From the NCBI RefSeq assembly GCF_903642285.1, contig NZ_CAHJWJ010000017.1, positions 1-64,000 of the forward strand: a stretch of DNA of 64,000 bases. The letters run 5' to 3'. The notes beneath the pieces were generated by a model. That model saw nothing but the letters and a program-made list of their open reading frames with translations. It made no database searches and was not told the DNA's origin. Each line of letters opens with the position of its first letter. Position 1 is the first letter of the stretch. This stretch comes from Sphingomonas bacterium. GTDB taxonomy: Bacteria > Pseudomonadota > Alphaproteobacteria > Sphingomonadales > Sphingomonadaceae. Shown one piece after another: positions 18,101-27,145 of the stretch. Position numbers and translations under genes: made by a program.

Positions 18101-19000
18101 ATGACGACCCTGACCCATCTCGACCGCCTCGAGGCGGAGAGTATCCATATCCTGCGCGAAGTCGTCGCCGAGGCGGAACGGCCGGTGATGCTGTACTCGG
18201 TCGGCAAGGACTCGGCGGTCATGCTGCATCTGGCGAAGAAGGCGTTCTTCCCCGCGCCCCCGCCCTTCCCGTTGCTGCATGTCGATACGACGTGGAAATT
18301 CCGCGCGATGTACGAATTGCGCGAGCGGGCGGCGGCAGATGCGGGGATGGCGCTGATCGTACACCGCAACCCGGATGCGGTGGCGCAAGGCATCAACCCG
18401 TTCGATCACGGCGCGCGGCATACCGATCTGTGGAAGACCGAAGGACTGAAACAGGCGCTCGACCAATATGGCTTCGACGCAGCGTTCGGCGGCGCGCGGC
18501 GCGACGAGGAGAAATCCCGCGCGAAGGAACGCGTCTTCAGCTTCCGCTCCGCCACCCACCGCTGGGACCCCAAACGACAGCGGCCTGAACTCTGGTCGCT
18601 CTACAATGCGCGCAAGAACAAGGGCGAGAGCGTTCGCGTCTTCCCGCTGTCGAACTGGACCGAGCTGGACGTCTGGCAATATATCCAGGCGGAGGGGATC
18701 GAGATCGTACCGCTGTATTTTGCCGCGCCGCGCCCGACCGTGGAACGCGACGGCATGCTGCTGATGGTGGACGACGACCGTTTCCGTCTTTTGCCCGGCG
18801 AAGTGCCCCTCGAACGATCGATCCGCTTCCGAACGCTCGGCTGCTATCCGCTGACCGGTGCGGTCGAGAGCCGGGCGACGACATTGCCGGGTGTCATCCA
18901 GGAGATGCTGCTGACGACGACCTCCGAACGCCAGGGTCGTGCGATCGACCACGACCAGGCGGCTTCGATGGAGAAGAAGAAGAAGGAGGGGTATTTCTGA
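18101..19000 (+). CDS. cysD: Sulfate adenylyltransferase subunit 2
   Basis: The 299-residue PP-loop ATPase begins [20 protein letters not shown] and has the P-loop-like [53 protein letters not shown] and GCYPLTGA motifs of CysD. With CysN it makes adenosine 5'-phosphosulfate from sulfate and ATP. The stop overlaps the cysNC ATG (TGATG). A strong AAGGAGGGG sits inside the last codons and should drive cysNC translation. No other sulfate genes are nearby. The 220-base upstream gap carries only a decayed piece of a repeat arm (about 17990-18003). Confidence 0.95.
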   Translation: MTTLTHLDRLEAESIHILREVVAEAERPVMLYSVGKDSAVMLHLAKKAFFPAPPPFPLLHVDTTWKFRAMYELRERAAADAGMALIVHRNPDAVAQGINPFDHGARHTDLWKTEGLKQALDQYGFDAAFGGARRDEEKSRAKERVFSFRSATHRWDPKRQRPELWSLYNARKNKGESVRVFPLSNWTELDVWQYIQAEGIEIVPLYFAAPRPTVERDGMLLMVDDDRFRLLPGEVPLERSIRFRTLGCYPLTGAVESRATTLPGVIQEMLLTTTSERQGRAIDHDQAASMEKKKKEGYF

Positions 19001-20958
19001 TGGTGTCTTCTCCTCCTCCCTTTCCGCATGCGGAAAGGGGAGCAAACGTGGGAGGGGAGGAAGAAAGGGGCTACACCCCCGACCCCCTCATCGCGTCCGA
19101 CATCGATGCCTATCTCAACCAGCACCGCGACAAGTCCCTGCTGCGTTTCATCACCTGCGGTTCGGTCGACGACGGGAAGTCGACGCTGATCGGTCGCCTG
19201 CTTCACGACACGCGGGCGATCTTCGCCGACCAGCTGGCCGCGCTGGAAGCGGACAGCAAGCGGATGGGGACGCAAGGCGAAGCGATCGATTTCGCACTGC
19301 TGGTCGACGGATTGGCGGCGGAGCGGGAGCAAGGCATCACGATCGACGTCGCCTACCGCTTCTTCGCGACCGATCGACGCAAGTTCATCGTCGCCGACAC
19401 GCCGGGCCACGAACAATATACCCGCAACATGATAACCGGCGCGTCTACCGCCGACCTGGCGGTGATCCTGATCGATGCGCGAAAGGGCGTGCTGACCCAG
19501 ACGCGTCGGCATAGCTATCTGGCGAATCTGATCGGCATCCGGCAGGTCGTGCTGGCGGTCAACAAGATGGACCTGGTCGATTACGACCAAGCCACATACG
19601 ACGCGATCGTCGCGGATTACCGGACGTTCGCCGATGGTATCGGAATAGGACATTTCACCCCAATCCCGATTTCGGGCTTTCGCGGAGACAATATCGCCGA
19701 CGCCTCCGACGCGATGCCCTGGTATCACGGCCCGACGCTGATCGCGCATCTGGAAACCGTACCGGTCGATGCGGACGCGGACCGGGCGAAGCCGTTCGCG
19801 ATGCCGGTGCAATGGGTCAACCGCCCCGACCTGGATTTCCGCGGGTTCGCGGGGACGATCGCAGGCGGTGCCGTCGCCCCGGGCGACGCGGTTCGGATAT
19901 TGCCGTCGGGCAGGACGAGCAGCATAGCGCGGATCGTCACCGCGGACGGCGATCTGGCCAGCGCGGTCGCCGGGCAATCGGTGACGCTGACGCTGGCGGA
20001 CGCGGTCGATTGCTCGCGCGGCGACATCATCGCGGCCGCGGGCGATCCCCCGCAGGTTGCCGACCGGTTCGAGGCGACGATCGTCTGGATGGCGGACGAG
20101 CCGTTGATCCCGGGGCGCGCCTACGCGTTCAAATCGGCGACGCAGACCGTATCCGCGACCGTGCAGCCGCCCAAATATCAGATGAACGTCAACACGCTGG
20201 AGCAATTGGCGGCGAAGACGCTGGATCTGAACGCGATCGGCGTCGCGGAGATCGCGACCGATCGGCCGATCGTATTCGCGCGCTATGCCGACAGCCGGAC
20301 GCTGGGCGGGTTCATCCTGATCGACAAGGCGACCAACGCCACCGTCGCGGCCGGGATGATCCGCTTTAGCCTCAGGCGGGCGCAGAACGTCCACTGGCAG
20401 GCGCTCGACGTCGGTCGCGACGATCTGGCACGGATCAAGAACCAATCGCCACGGGTGCTGTGGTTCACCGGTCTGTCGGGCGCGGGCAAGTCGACGATCG
20501 CCAATCTGGTTGCCAGGAAGCTGCACCGGATGAACCGGCACGCCTTCCTGCTGGACGGCGACAATGTCCGCCACGGGCTGAACAAGGATCTGGGCTTTAC
20601 CGAAGCCGACCGGATCGAGAATATCCGCCGCGTCGGCGAAGTGGCGAAGCTGATGGCCGATGCCGGGCTGATCGTCATCACCGCGTTCATCTCGCCGTTC
20701 CGCGCGGAACGCGATATGGTCCGCGCGATGCTGCCGCCCGGCGAGTTCGTCGAAATCCATATCGATACCGCGCTGGACGAGGCGGAGCGGCGCGACGTGA
20801 AGGGGTTGTATGCGAAGGCGCGGGCAGGACAGCTGAAAAACTTCACGGGGATCGACAGCCCCTATGAAGCCCCCGACGCACCCGATATCCGGATCGACAC
20901 CGCCGCGATCATCCCGGAGGACGCCGCCGACCTGATCGTCGATCACATCATACCGTGA
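19000..20958 (+). CDS. cysNC: Sulfate adenylyltransferase subunit 1 / APS kinase fusion
   Basis: The 652-residue bifunctional protein has an N-terminal GTPase (GSVDDGKSTLIG, DTPGHEQY, NKMD) followed by EF-Tu-like barrels. A C-terminal APS kinase (P-loop GLSGAGKST at about 488-496, then DGDNVRHGLN and FISPFRAERD) phosphorylates APS to PAPS. The start is uncertain. ATG 19000 overlaps cysD and has AAGGAGGGG 9 bases upstream, but it adds about 28 odd residues (SSPPPFPHAERGANVGGEEE) encoded by a 22-bp palindrome and flanks. An in-frame GTG at 19048, also preceded by GGGGAG, would skip most of this. CysN homologues usually start close to the DLIASDI-type segment. Confidence 0.93.
   Translation: MVSSPPPFPHAERGANVGGEEERGYTPDPLIASDIDAYLNQHRDKSLLRFITCGSVDDGKSTLIGRLLHDTRAIFADQLAALEADSKRMGTQGEAIDFALLVDGLAAEREQGITIDVAYRFFATDRRKFIVADTPGHEQYTRNMITGASTADLAVILIDARKGVLTQTRRHSYLANLIGIRQVVLAVNKMDLVDYDQATYDAIVADYRTFADGIGIGHFTPIPISGFRGDNIADASDAMPWYHGPTLIAHLETVPVDADADRAKPFAMPVQWVNRPDLDFRGFAGTIAGGAVAPGDAVRILPSGRTSSIARIVTADGDLASAVAGQSVTLTLADAVDCSRGDIIAAAGDPPQVADRFEATIVWMADEPLIPGRAYAFKSATQTVSATVQPPKYQMNVNTLEQLAAKTLDLNAIGVAEIATDRPIVFARYADSRTLGGFILIDKATNATVAAGMIRFSLRRAQNVHWQALDVGRDDLARIKNQSPRVLWFTGLSGAGKSTIANLVARKLHRMNRHAFLLDGDNVRHGLNKDLGFTEADRIENIRRVGEVAKLMADAGLIVITAFISPFRAERDMVRAMLPPGEFVEIHIDTALDEAERRDVKGLYAKARAGQLKNFTGIDSPYEAPDAPDIRIDTAAIIPEDAADLIVDHIIP
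19018..19039. repeat. Perfect 22-bp palindrome inside the 5' end of cysNC
   Basis: Arms CCCTTTCCGCA and TGCGGAAAGGG meet at a central GCATGC with no loop. It lies 18 bases after the cysNC ATG and 9 bases before an alternative GTG. Related CTCC/GGAGG-flanked GC palindromes occur between genes at 6911-6937 and around 56850-56964, so this looks like a repeat that landed at the cysD-cysN junction and is now translated. Confidence 0.7.
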
Positions 20959-20991
20959 TGGGCCACCGGGCGTAGATCGCCGCGATTGCCG

Positions 20992-21432
20992 ATGACAGGC
21001 GGAGCCGCCGCGCCTATGCCTGCGGGTGTGGAAACACTTCGAAGCATTATCAAGGGTCATATGCCGGCGGCATGTCTGCTGCTGACGCTGACCTTGTGCA
21101 TGAAACTGGTGGTCCCGGTCGGTTTCATGCCGCTGCTGTCGAACGATCGCGTCGTACTGACGATCTGCGACGGCATGGTGCCCGCGACGGAACACGCGGC
21201 GATGCACGACATGCACGGCCACCATCACGGGCACGACGGTCCGACGAAGCCCGACGCCCCCTGCCCCTTCGCCGGCCTGAGCGCACCTGTGCTGGGCGGT
21301 ACCGACCCGGTCCAGCTCGCGGTGGCGCTGGCCGCCATCCTGATCGCCGGCCTGTTCGCCGCCACCAGCGCACGGTTGCAGACCGCCGGCCATTTGCGGC
21401 CGCCGCTCCGGGGCCCGCCCAACCTGGGTTGA
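20992..21432 (+). CDS. DUF2946-like protein with His-rich segment
   Basis: The 146-residue protein has a hydrophobic stretch (PAACLLLTLTLCMKLVVPVG), a histidine-rich metal-binding-like loop (HDMHGHHHGHD), a lone C-P-F, a second membrane segment (about 107-128) and an R-P-P-L-R-G-P-P tail. The hydrophobic start, CP motif and RxPP tail are the DUF2946 pattern, a small family often beside copper-linked TonB receptors. ATG codons at 20992, 21016 and 21061 are all in frame; the first is listed, but the last would put the signal at the true N-terminus. A TonB-dependent receptor follows. Confidence 0.65.
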   Translation: MTGGAAAPMPAGVETLRSIIKGHMPAACLLLTLTLCMKLVVPVGFMPLLSNDRVVLTICDGMVPATEHAAMHDMHGHHHGHDGPTKPDAPCPFAGLSAPVLGGTDPVQLAVALAAILIAGLFAATSARLQTAGHLRPPLRGPPNLG

Positions 21433-21545
21433 CCAGCCGGCGACGACGATCGCCCGTCGATCGATCGCGCCTGCGCTATCTCGCCCGGCCCATGGCCGGG
21501 GTCCCCATATGCGCGACCCTGTTCGCGCCAGGTCCAGGTGTATCC

Positions 21546-23840
21546 ATGATTCCATCGTTCCGACTGGCCGCCGCGGCGGCCGGCCTTCCCATCGTTGCGC
21601 TCGCGTCGTCCGCGGCCGCGCAGACCGCCCCCACCACGTCGCAAGCCGATATCCTCGTCGTCGCGGAGCGGCAGACGCAGGGCATCGACAACGCCCCGAA
21701 CAGTACCGCCTCCGTCACCGGCGATACGATCGCGACGACGGTCAACGCACTGAACGTCGAGCAGGCGCTGAAATATCTGCCGTCGCTCGTCATCCGACAG
21801 CGGCACATCGGCGACACGCAAGCGCCACTCGCGACTCGTACATCGGGTTTGGGATCGAGCGCGCGCAGCCTGATCTATGCCGACGGCGCGCTGCTGTCCG
21901 CGCTGATCGGCAACAACAACACGATCGCGAGTCCGCGCTGGAGCCTGGTCAGCCCGCAGGAAATCGCGCGGATCGACGTGCTCTATGGTCCCTTTTCGGC
22001 AGCGTATCCGGGCAATTCGATCGGCGCGGTCGTCAACATTACGACGCGCCTGCCGGACCGTCTGGAGGGGACGATCACCGCGGGCACCAACGTCCAGCAA
22101 TTCGATCAATACGCCACGCACGAGACGCTGCCCGCCTATCAGGTGGGGGCTACGATCGGCGACCGGTTCGGTCCGCTCGCGCTGTTCGCCAGCATCGATC
22201 ATGTCGCGAGCAACAGCCAGCCCTTGCTCTACGTCACTGCGATGCAACCGGGGGCGAGTACCGCCGGCGTCCTTACCAGCGGTGGGTTCGACGACCTCAA
22301 TCGAACCGGCGCGCCGATCCGCGTGCTCGGCGCGAGCGGGTTCGAACACCAGCTACAGAACCATATCAAGCTGAAGGCCGCGATCGACCTCGCGCCGCAG
22401 GTCCGGCTGACCTATGTCGGCGGGCTCTTCCTGAACGACACGCAGGCGCATGCCGACAGCTATCTGACCACCGCCGCGACCGGGCTGCCCGCTTATGCCG
22501 GCATCTTCAACATCGACGGCCGCGCCTACACCGTCGCACCCAGCGCCTTTTCGGGCGGCGTCTACGACTATCAGGAACGGCATTGGAGCCACGCGCTGTC
22601 CGCGACCGGTAGCGGCACGCGGTTCGACTGGCAGGTGATCGGCACGCTCTACGACTTCGCGAACGACGTGCAGCGTATCCCGGCCACCGCCTTGCCCACC
22701 GCGCAGACCGGCGGCGCGGGGACGATCACGCGATTGGACGGCACGGGGTGGAAGACGCTCGATGCGAAGGGTGCCTGGCGATCGGACGACGCGGCGACCA
22801 ATACGCTCAGCTTCGGCGCGCATTACGATCAGTTCACCCTGAACAGCAATCGCTATGCGACCACCGACTGGCTGCACGGCAGCGAAGGTGCATTGAACCT
22901 GCAATCGCAGGGGAAGACGCGCACCGCAGCGGTCTGGGCGCAGGATGCCGTCGAGCTGCTACCCACCGTCACGCTGACGGTCGGGGGGCGCTACGAATGG
23001 TGGCGCGCGTATGACGGCGTCAATGTCTCGCTGACGCCCGCGATCGCGGGCGTGCAGCCGACTCTCGACGCGAACCGGTTCTCGCCCAAGGCATCACTTG
23101 CCTGGGATATCGACCAGCGATGGACGTTGCGGGGATCGTTCGGCGAGGCGTATCGCTTCCCGACCGTCGGCGAACTGTATCAGGTGGTGACGACGCAAGT
23201 GGGTGCCGCGGTGCCCAACCCCAATCTGCGCCCCGAACGCGCGCTGTCCGAGGAACTGGCGCTGGAGCGGCATGACGATCACGGTACCGCGCGGCTGTCG
23301 CTGTTCAACGAACAGGTCCGCGATGCGCTGATCTCGCAGACCGGCATCCTGCCCGTGGTACCGGCGCAGATCGGCACGTTCGTGCAGAATGTCGACCGCA
23401 CGCTGGCGCGCGGCGTCGAATTCGCGGCGCAGCGAACCGATGTCGTGCCGCGGATCGATCTGTCGGGCAGCGTCACCTACGCCGACGCCGAAACGCGCGC
23501 AGACGCCGCCTTCCCCGCGGCGATCGGCCATCAGCTGCCGTCGGTGCCCAAATGGAAGGCAACGCTGGTAGGAACGTGGCGTCCGACCGATCAGATCGCG
23601 CTGACCGCCGCGGGCCGCTATTCCAGCCGCAATTATGCCACGCTCGATAATAGCGACGTCATCGGCAATACCTATCAGGGATTCTACCAATACATGGTCG
23701 TCGACCTGCGCGCCCAATTCCGGATCAATGAGCATTACGTCCTGGGCCTGGGCATCGATAATGTCGGCGACGACCGGTATTTCCTGTTCCACCCCTTCCC
23801 TCAGCGCAGTTTCCAGGCGGACCTGACGGTGAAGCTGTGA
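21546..23840 (+). CDS. TonB-dependent outer-membrane receptor
   Basis: The 764-residue protein has a signal (MIPSFRLAAAAAGLPIVALA, cut near SSAAAQ), a TonB box (ADILVVAERQ), a plug domain (ALKYLPSLVIRQRHIGD, RSLIYADGALLSAL, EIARIDVLYGPFSAAYPGNS, IGAVVNITT) and a long beta-barrel ending QRSFQADLTVKL. It imports a bound ligand across the outer membrane using TonB energy. The ligand cannot be read directly. The DUF2946 gene just upstream and the plug type favour copper or another metal chelate. ATG at 21546 is the first before the signal. Confidence 0.87.
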   Translation: MIPSFRLAAAAAGLPIVALASSAAAQTAPTTSQADILVVAERQTQGIDNAPNSTASVTGDTIATTVNALNVEQALKYLPSLVIRQRHIGDTQAPLATRTSGLGSSARSLIYADGALLSALIGNNNTIASPRWSLVSPQEIARIDVLYGPFSAAYPGNSIGAVVNITTRLPDRLEGTITAGTNVQQFDQYATHETLPAYQVGATIGDRFGPLALFASIDHVASNSQPLLYVTAMQPGASTAGVLTSGGFDDLNRTGAPIRVLGASGFEHQLQNHIKLKAAIDLAPQVRLTYVGGLFLNDTQAHADSYLTTAATGLPAYAGIFNIDGRAYTVAPSAFSGGVYDYQERHWSHALSATGSGTRFDWQVIGTLYDFANDVQRIPATALPTAQTGGAGTITRLDGTGWKTLDAKGAWRSDDAATNTLSFGAHYDQFTLNSNRYATTDWLHGSEGALNLQSQGKTRTAAVWAQDAVELLPTVTLTVGGRYEWWRAYDGVNVSLTPAIAGVQPTLDANRFSPKASLAWDIDQRWTLRGSFGEAYRFPTVGELYQVVTTQVGAAVPNPNLRPERALSEELALERHDDHGTARLSLFNEQVRDALISQTGILPVVPAQIGTFVQNVDRTLARGVEFAAQRTDVVPRIDLSGSVTYADAETRADAAFPAAIGHQLPSVPKWKATLVGTWRPTDQIALTAAGRYSSRNYATLDNSDVIGNTYQGFYQYMVVDLRAQFRINEHYVLGLGIDNVGDDRYFLFHPFPQRSFQADLTVKL

Positions 23841-23845
23841 GCGGG

Positions 23846-24871
23846 TCACTTCACCAGGAAGGGGATCGATATCTTGAACGACGATCCGGCCGCCATGCTG
23901 CCCTGCGGGCGGATACGGATATGCGTGACGGCGGATTCGGAAGCGGTATCGCCGGCGGTCGGGGTATAGCTCCAGGTGGTGCCCCCGTCGGACGAGAAGT
24001 CGACATTGTCCGTGGTGCTGGACGGGGAGACATAGGAGACGGTCAGTCCCGATGCCGGGCTGCCGTCGGTCGTCTGCACGACGGTGCCCGACCCGGTACC
24101 GTCGCCGTCCAGCGCGACGATCGTGCGGTTCGCGACCGGCAGGATGACCGCCAGCGTGCCCCGATCGATCGCGACGATATCGGGATTACCGATCGTGATC
24201 GAGGCGCGGCGGCGGCTGCCGGGGATCGCCTTGGGATCGGTGGTGCCCGATATCGCGTCCCATGTGGTAGTGGTCGCGACGAGCATCGTCGTCTGCTGCG
24301 GCGCGACGGTCAGCGTGAACGACATGGTCGCCGTCTTGCTGCCAGCATCGAGCGTGCCCACACAGGCGTTCAGCGCACCGATCAACGAGCAGAACGACCA
24401 ATCCCATCTGATCGCGACGCTGCCGGTGTAGGTGCCTGGCGCGACCGCGGTGCTGCTCGCCAGCTTCACATAGATCGGGACGCTGGTCGTGCCGCTGCCG
24501 AGCAGGTTCAGCGCGGTGCCGTTGACATAATAGGTCGCGGTTCCGGGCACGAGCGGGCTGCTGCCATCGGCGGCGGCGGCTAGCTGATAACTCACCGTGT
24601 CGGACGATGTGGCCGAGGTCATCTTGTAGACCGACGCGCTTGCGACCGTCGCTTTCAGGTAATTGCCGGCAAGAAGCGCGATGAGCGACGCGCTGGAGCA
24701 GCTGAACCCGCCGAATTCGGACAGATAGGGCGGTGCCCCCGCCTTCAATGCATTGGATGAGTAGGAGCCGAGATCGTCGCTGACCGTCGTCGCAACGCCG
24801 CATGCGGCGAAGGCGGGGCCGGACAGAACCAGTCCCAAGCACAGCATCAGCAATCTAAGGAAATGTCGCAT
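23846..24871 (-). CDS. Spore coat U domain protein with C-terminal repeat-type domain
   Basis: The 341-residue exported protein has a signal MRHFLRLLMLCLGLVLSGPA (cut after FAA). Residues about 22-190 look like a spore coat U (SCPU/CsuA) domain: CGVATTVSDDLGSYSS, a C-S-S pair, a central G-T-x-x-Y strand and a closing SFTLTV strand. The second half carries a different motif set (DGSPASGL, SSTTDNVDFSSDGGTTWSYT, VTHIRIRPQGSM), which I associate with surface repeat domains in sphingomonads. SCPU proteins are normally subunits of chaperone-usher pili, but no usher or chaperone is next to it. It ends 6 bases from the convergent receptor. Confidence 0.72.
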   Translation of the reverse strand: MRHFLRLLMLCLGLVLSGPAFAACGVATTVSDDLGSYSSNALKAGAPPYLSEFGGFSCSSASLIALLAGNYLKATVASASVYKMTSATSSDTVSYQLAAAADGSSPLVPGTATYYVNGTALNLLGSGTTSVPIYVKLASSTAVAPGTYTGSVAIRWDWSFCSLIGALNACVGTLDAGSKTATMSFTLTVAPQQTTMLVATTTTWDAISGTTDPKAIPGSRRRASITIGNPDIVAIDRGTLAVILPVANRTIVALDGDGTGSGTVVQTTDGSPASGLTVSYVSPSSTTDNVDFSSDGGTTWSYTPTAGDTASESAVTHIRIRPQGSMAAGSSFKISIPFLVK

Positions 24872-24989
24872 CTTTGCCGTCCGCGTTCCATCGGTGGCGC
24901 GCATGTTGCTGGCGCAGGCTTAAGCGATGGTTATCGAACCATAACGGGTTGTTCGGGCAGGATGTCGACGCTTCCGCGTAGCGGGATCC

Positions 24990-26123
24990 TTAGCTGTCCT
25001 CGGCGATCGTGGCGGGTGGATTGATGGGTCCGCGCTGCGCGCCGATCCATTCGCGCCACAACAGCATCAACGCCGCCATGATCGCGGGTCCCATCACCAG
25101 TCCGATCAGGCCCCACGCCTCCACCCCGCCCAGGATGCCCAGCAGTACCCACAGGAACGGCAGCCGGGTCGCACCCTCGATCAGCACGGGGCGGACGAAA
25201 TGGTCGGCGACGAAGGTGACGACGAACCCGAGCACCACGATGACGATCGCCGCCACGGTCTTGCCCGTCGCGAGCAGCGCCAGCGCGGCCGCGCCGAACG
25301 CGACCGTCGCGCCGAACGGCACCATCGCCAGCAGCGCGGTCAACAGCCCGAACAGCGTCGGGTGCGGAACGCCGGCAACCAGATAGGCGATGCCGAGCAG
25401 CACACCCTCGCCCAGCCCGACGAATACCAATCCGTTGACCGTACCCTGGACCGCGTCGACCAGTTGCCGCCCGACGCTTTCTCCCGCCGCGCCGAACGCG
25501 CGGCGACTGCCGATCCGCAACCCGGCCATTACCGACTCGATGTCGCGGAGCAGGAACAGGAGTGTCAGGAGCATGAACCCGGCCAGCACCACCCGGTGGA
25601 TCAAATTGCCAGCGATCCGCCCGCTCATTCCCGATCCGTTGCCCGCCGTGGCGCGGTGCGCGATCGCCTGAAGCGCACCGGGCTGCGCCAGCTGCTGCTG
25701 CCACAAGGGCACCAGTCTCTCTCCATAAGGCAAGGTGCGAAGGAATGCCGGCGCGGGAATGCCGGATTGGGCCGCCTGTTGCACCCATATGCCGGCCGCA
25801 TGCGCATCCTCGACCAACGGGACGGCGATGATGAGCAGCGGGACGACGAACGCCAGCAATACCGCGCCGACGATCGCGGTCGGCACCAGGCCGCGGGCAT
25901 GTCGTGGCCAACGCGCTGCCAGCCGCACATACCAGGGCCATAGCGCAATCGCGAAGATCACCGCCCAGCCAAGCGCAGGCAGAAAATCCTTCAACGTCGC
26001 GACGCCCGCCGCGAACAGGATGGCGGCGGCAACCAGGCTTGCGCGGATCTGCGACCGCGACATCGCCACATCCGAGTCGCGCCGCCAGGTCCCGGGCGCT
26101 TCGATCTGGTCCTGATCCGACAC
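24990..26123 (-). CDS. AI-2E family transporter
   Basis: The 377-residue inner-membrane protein has about eight hydrophobic segments, an LRDIESVMAGLRIGS-type loop and the family signature around GTVNGLVFVGLGEGVLLGIA, PHPTLFGLLTALLAMVPFGA and the VRPVLIEGATRLPFLWVLLG segment. The family (PerM/YdiK/TqsA) exports small molecules or ions; AI-2 transport is shown for only a few members. The gene is monocistronic. The ATG at 26123 is followed by a charged N-tail (MSDQDQIEAPGTWRR) before the first helix. Confidence 0.87.
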   Translation of the reverse strand: MSDQDQIEAPGTWRRDSDVAMSRSQIRASLVAAAILFAAGVATLKDFLPALGWAVIFAIALWPWYVRLAARWPRHARGLVPTAIVGAVLLAFVVPLLIIAVPLVEDAHAAGIWVQQAAQSGIPAPAFLRTLPYGERLVPLWQQQLAQPGALQAIAHRATAGNGSGMSGRIAGNLIHRVVLAGFMLLTLLFLLRDIESVMAGLRIGSRRAFGAAGESVGRQLVDAVQGTVNGLVFVGLGEGVLLGIAYLVAGVPHPTLFGLLTALLAMVPFGATVAFGAAALALLATGKTVAAIVIVVLGFVVTFVADHFVRPVLIEGATRLPFLWVLLGILGGVEAWGLIGLVMGPAIMAALMLLWREWIGAQRGPINPPATIAEDS

Positions 26124-26400
26124 TTACGCCCCTTTTGCCATCTTGCCGATGTCGTGCCCGTCGCCACAGGCCGTGGCAAGCCGATGCGTCGATGTTCGGC
26201 CATGCGCTCCCCGATGCGAGGACCGGACGATCCGGATCGGTAGCGCCATATGACTGCAAAGACCGGAAGCGGGGGAGAGGGCCTGACCACTCGATCCCCC
26301 GCGCCATCATGAACCCGGTGCCGGTTAGACCGGCGGCTCCACTCCTGCGATTTTATGCCGGGCCACGGCAGCGCGGGTCCTCTGCCAGTAGCGCGGGCAA
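26124..26400. other. Gene-free leader between AI-2E transporter and terminator
   Basis: No convincing gene. Frames are short and lack ribosome sites. The stretch contains an inverted GTCGTGCCCGTCGCC/GGCCGTGGC-like region near 26150-26175 but no strong hairpin or promoter I would defend. Confidence 0.4.
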
Positions 26401-26439
26401 AAAAAAAGGCCGGTCAATGACCGGCCGGAAAGTTTTTAG
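26401..26439 (-). terminator. Bidirectional rho-independent terminator
   Basis: Perfect 9-bp arms GGCCGGTCA and TGACCGGCC around a single A (26408-26426). On the minus strand the stem is followed by nine T, the strongest intrinsic terminator in the window; on the plus strand it is followed by GGAAAGTTTTT. No protein gene on either strand obviously ends here. Confidence 0.8.
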
Positions 26440-26640
26440 GAGAGGATGCCTGAAAGGCACGCTTTTTGTGCATCGCAACAGACACGATCGCAATTGCAAA
26501 ATGAGCCTCTGCAATTGCAAAAGATGCAATCGTCGTGCTTGACGGGTAGTTTGCAGGAAATCATTGCGATGGTGGAACGCGGATGCTGCCTGGTCATTCA
26601 ATCGCCTGACAGAGATTTTACCGCTCCAGTCGTCAAACCC
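26440..26640 (-). ncRNA. Candidate small RNA ending at the terminator
   Basis: The minus strand between the DUF697-like gene and the strong terminator contains no plausible gene, yet a transcript must end at the T9 run. The RNA would carry two copies of TTTTGCAATTGC (about 26492-26503 and 26510-26521), a CCTCTCCT stretch that could pair with ribosome-binding sites, and the terminator hairpin. Boundaries are guesses and no clear promoter was found. It may instead be the 3' end of a read-through transcript. Confidence 0.3.
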
Positions 26641-26677
26641 ATCGCCCGAATTTGCTCCAGCAATCGAACGAAGCATC

Positions 26678-27145
26678 ATGATCCAATCGATTTCCCGGCT
26701 CGACGCCGTTCGCCGCGATTGCCGCCGCATGGTCACCAATCGCTCGCTTGCGGCGGCGGGGGCCGCGGTCGTGCCGATCCCCGGCGCGGACCTGATCGCC
26801 GACATCGGACTGCTCTCGACGATGCTGCCCGCCATCAGCCGAGCCTTCGAACTGGACCATGACAGCGTCGCGAAGCTCGATCCCGACATCGCGCAACGCG
26901 TCTTCGTGATCGCCGCGAGCATGGGCAACAATGTCATCGGGCGAATGATCACACGCCGGATCGCGGTTGGCCTGTTGCGGCGGGTCGGCGTTCGCATCGC
27001 ATCGGCATCCGTCGCGAAATATGTACCGGTCGTCGGATCGGCGATCGCCGCGACGATCGGGTTCGGGGCGATGAAGCTGGCGGGCAACGCGCATGTCGAG
27101 GATTGCTACCGCACCGCCCGCACATTGCTGACCCCCGATCGGTGA
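26678..27145 (+). CDS. Hydrophobic DUF697/YcjF-like protein preceding pqiA
   Basis: The 155-residue protein has a basic N-terminal helix (MIQSISRLDAVRRDCRRMVT), then hydrophobic glycine-rich segments (AAAGAAVVPIPGADLIADIG and YVPVVGSAIAATIGFGAMKL) of the kind seen in DUF697/YcjF proteins, where P-I-P-G-A-D and V-P-V-V-G-S-A turns flank membrane-inserting helices. The stop overlaps the pqiA start (GTGA), so it is translated with the pqiABC genes and probably works with them at the envelope. The exact family is uncertain. A CATC-ATG context gives no strong ribosome site. Confidence 0.65.
   Translation: MIQSISRLDAVRRDCRRMVTNRSLAAAGAAVVPIPGADLIADIGLLSTMLPAISRAFELDHDSVAKLDPDIAQRVFVIAASMGNNVIGRMITRRIAVGLLRRVGVRIASASVAKYVPVVGSAIAATIGFGAMKLAGNAHVEDCYRTARTLLTPDR

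Noticed and set aside
18844..21555. 903-codon minus-strand open frame across cysD, cysNC and the DUF2946 gene
   Set aside because: Composition is random-like (Arg, Asp and Gly dominated) and it lies antisense to clear CysD and CysNC motifs.
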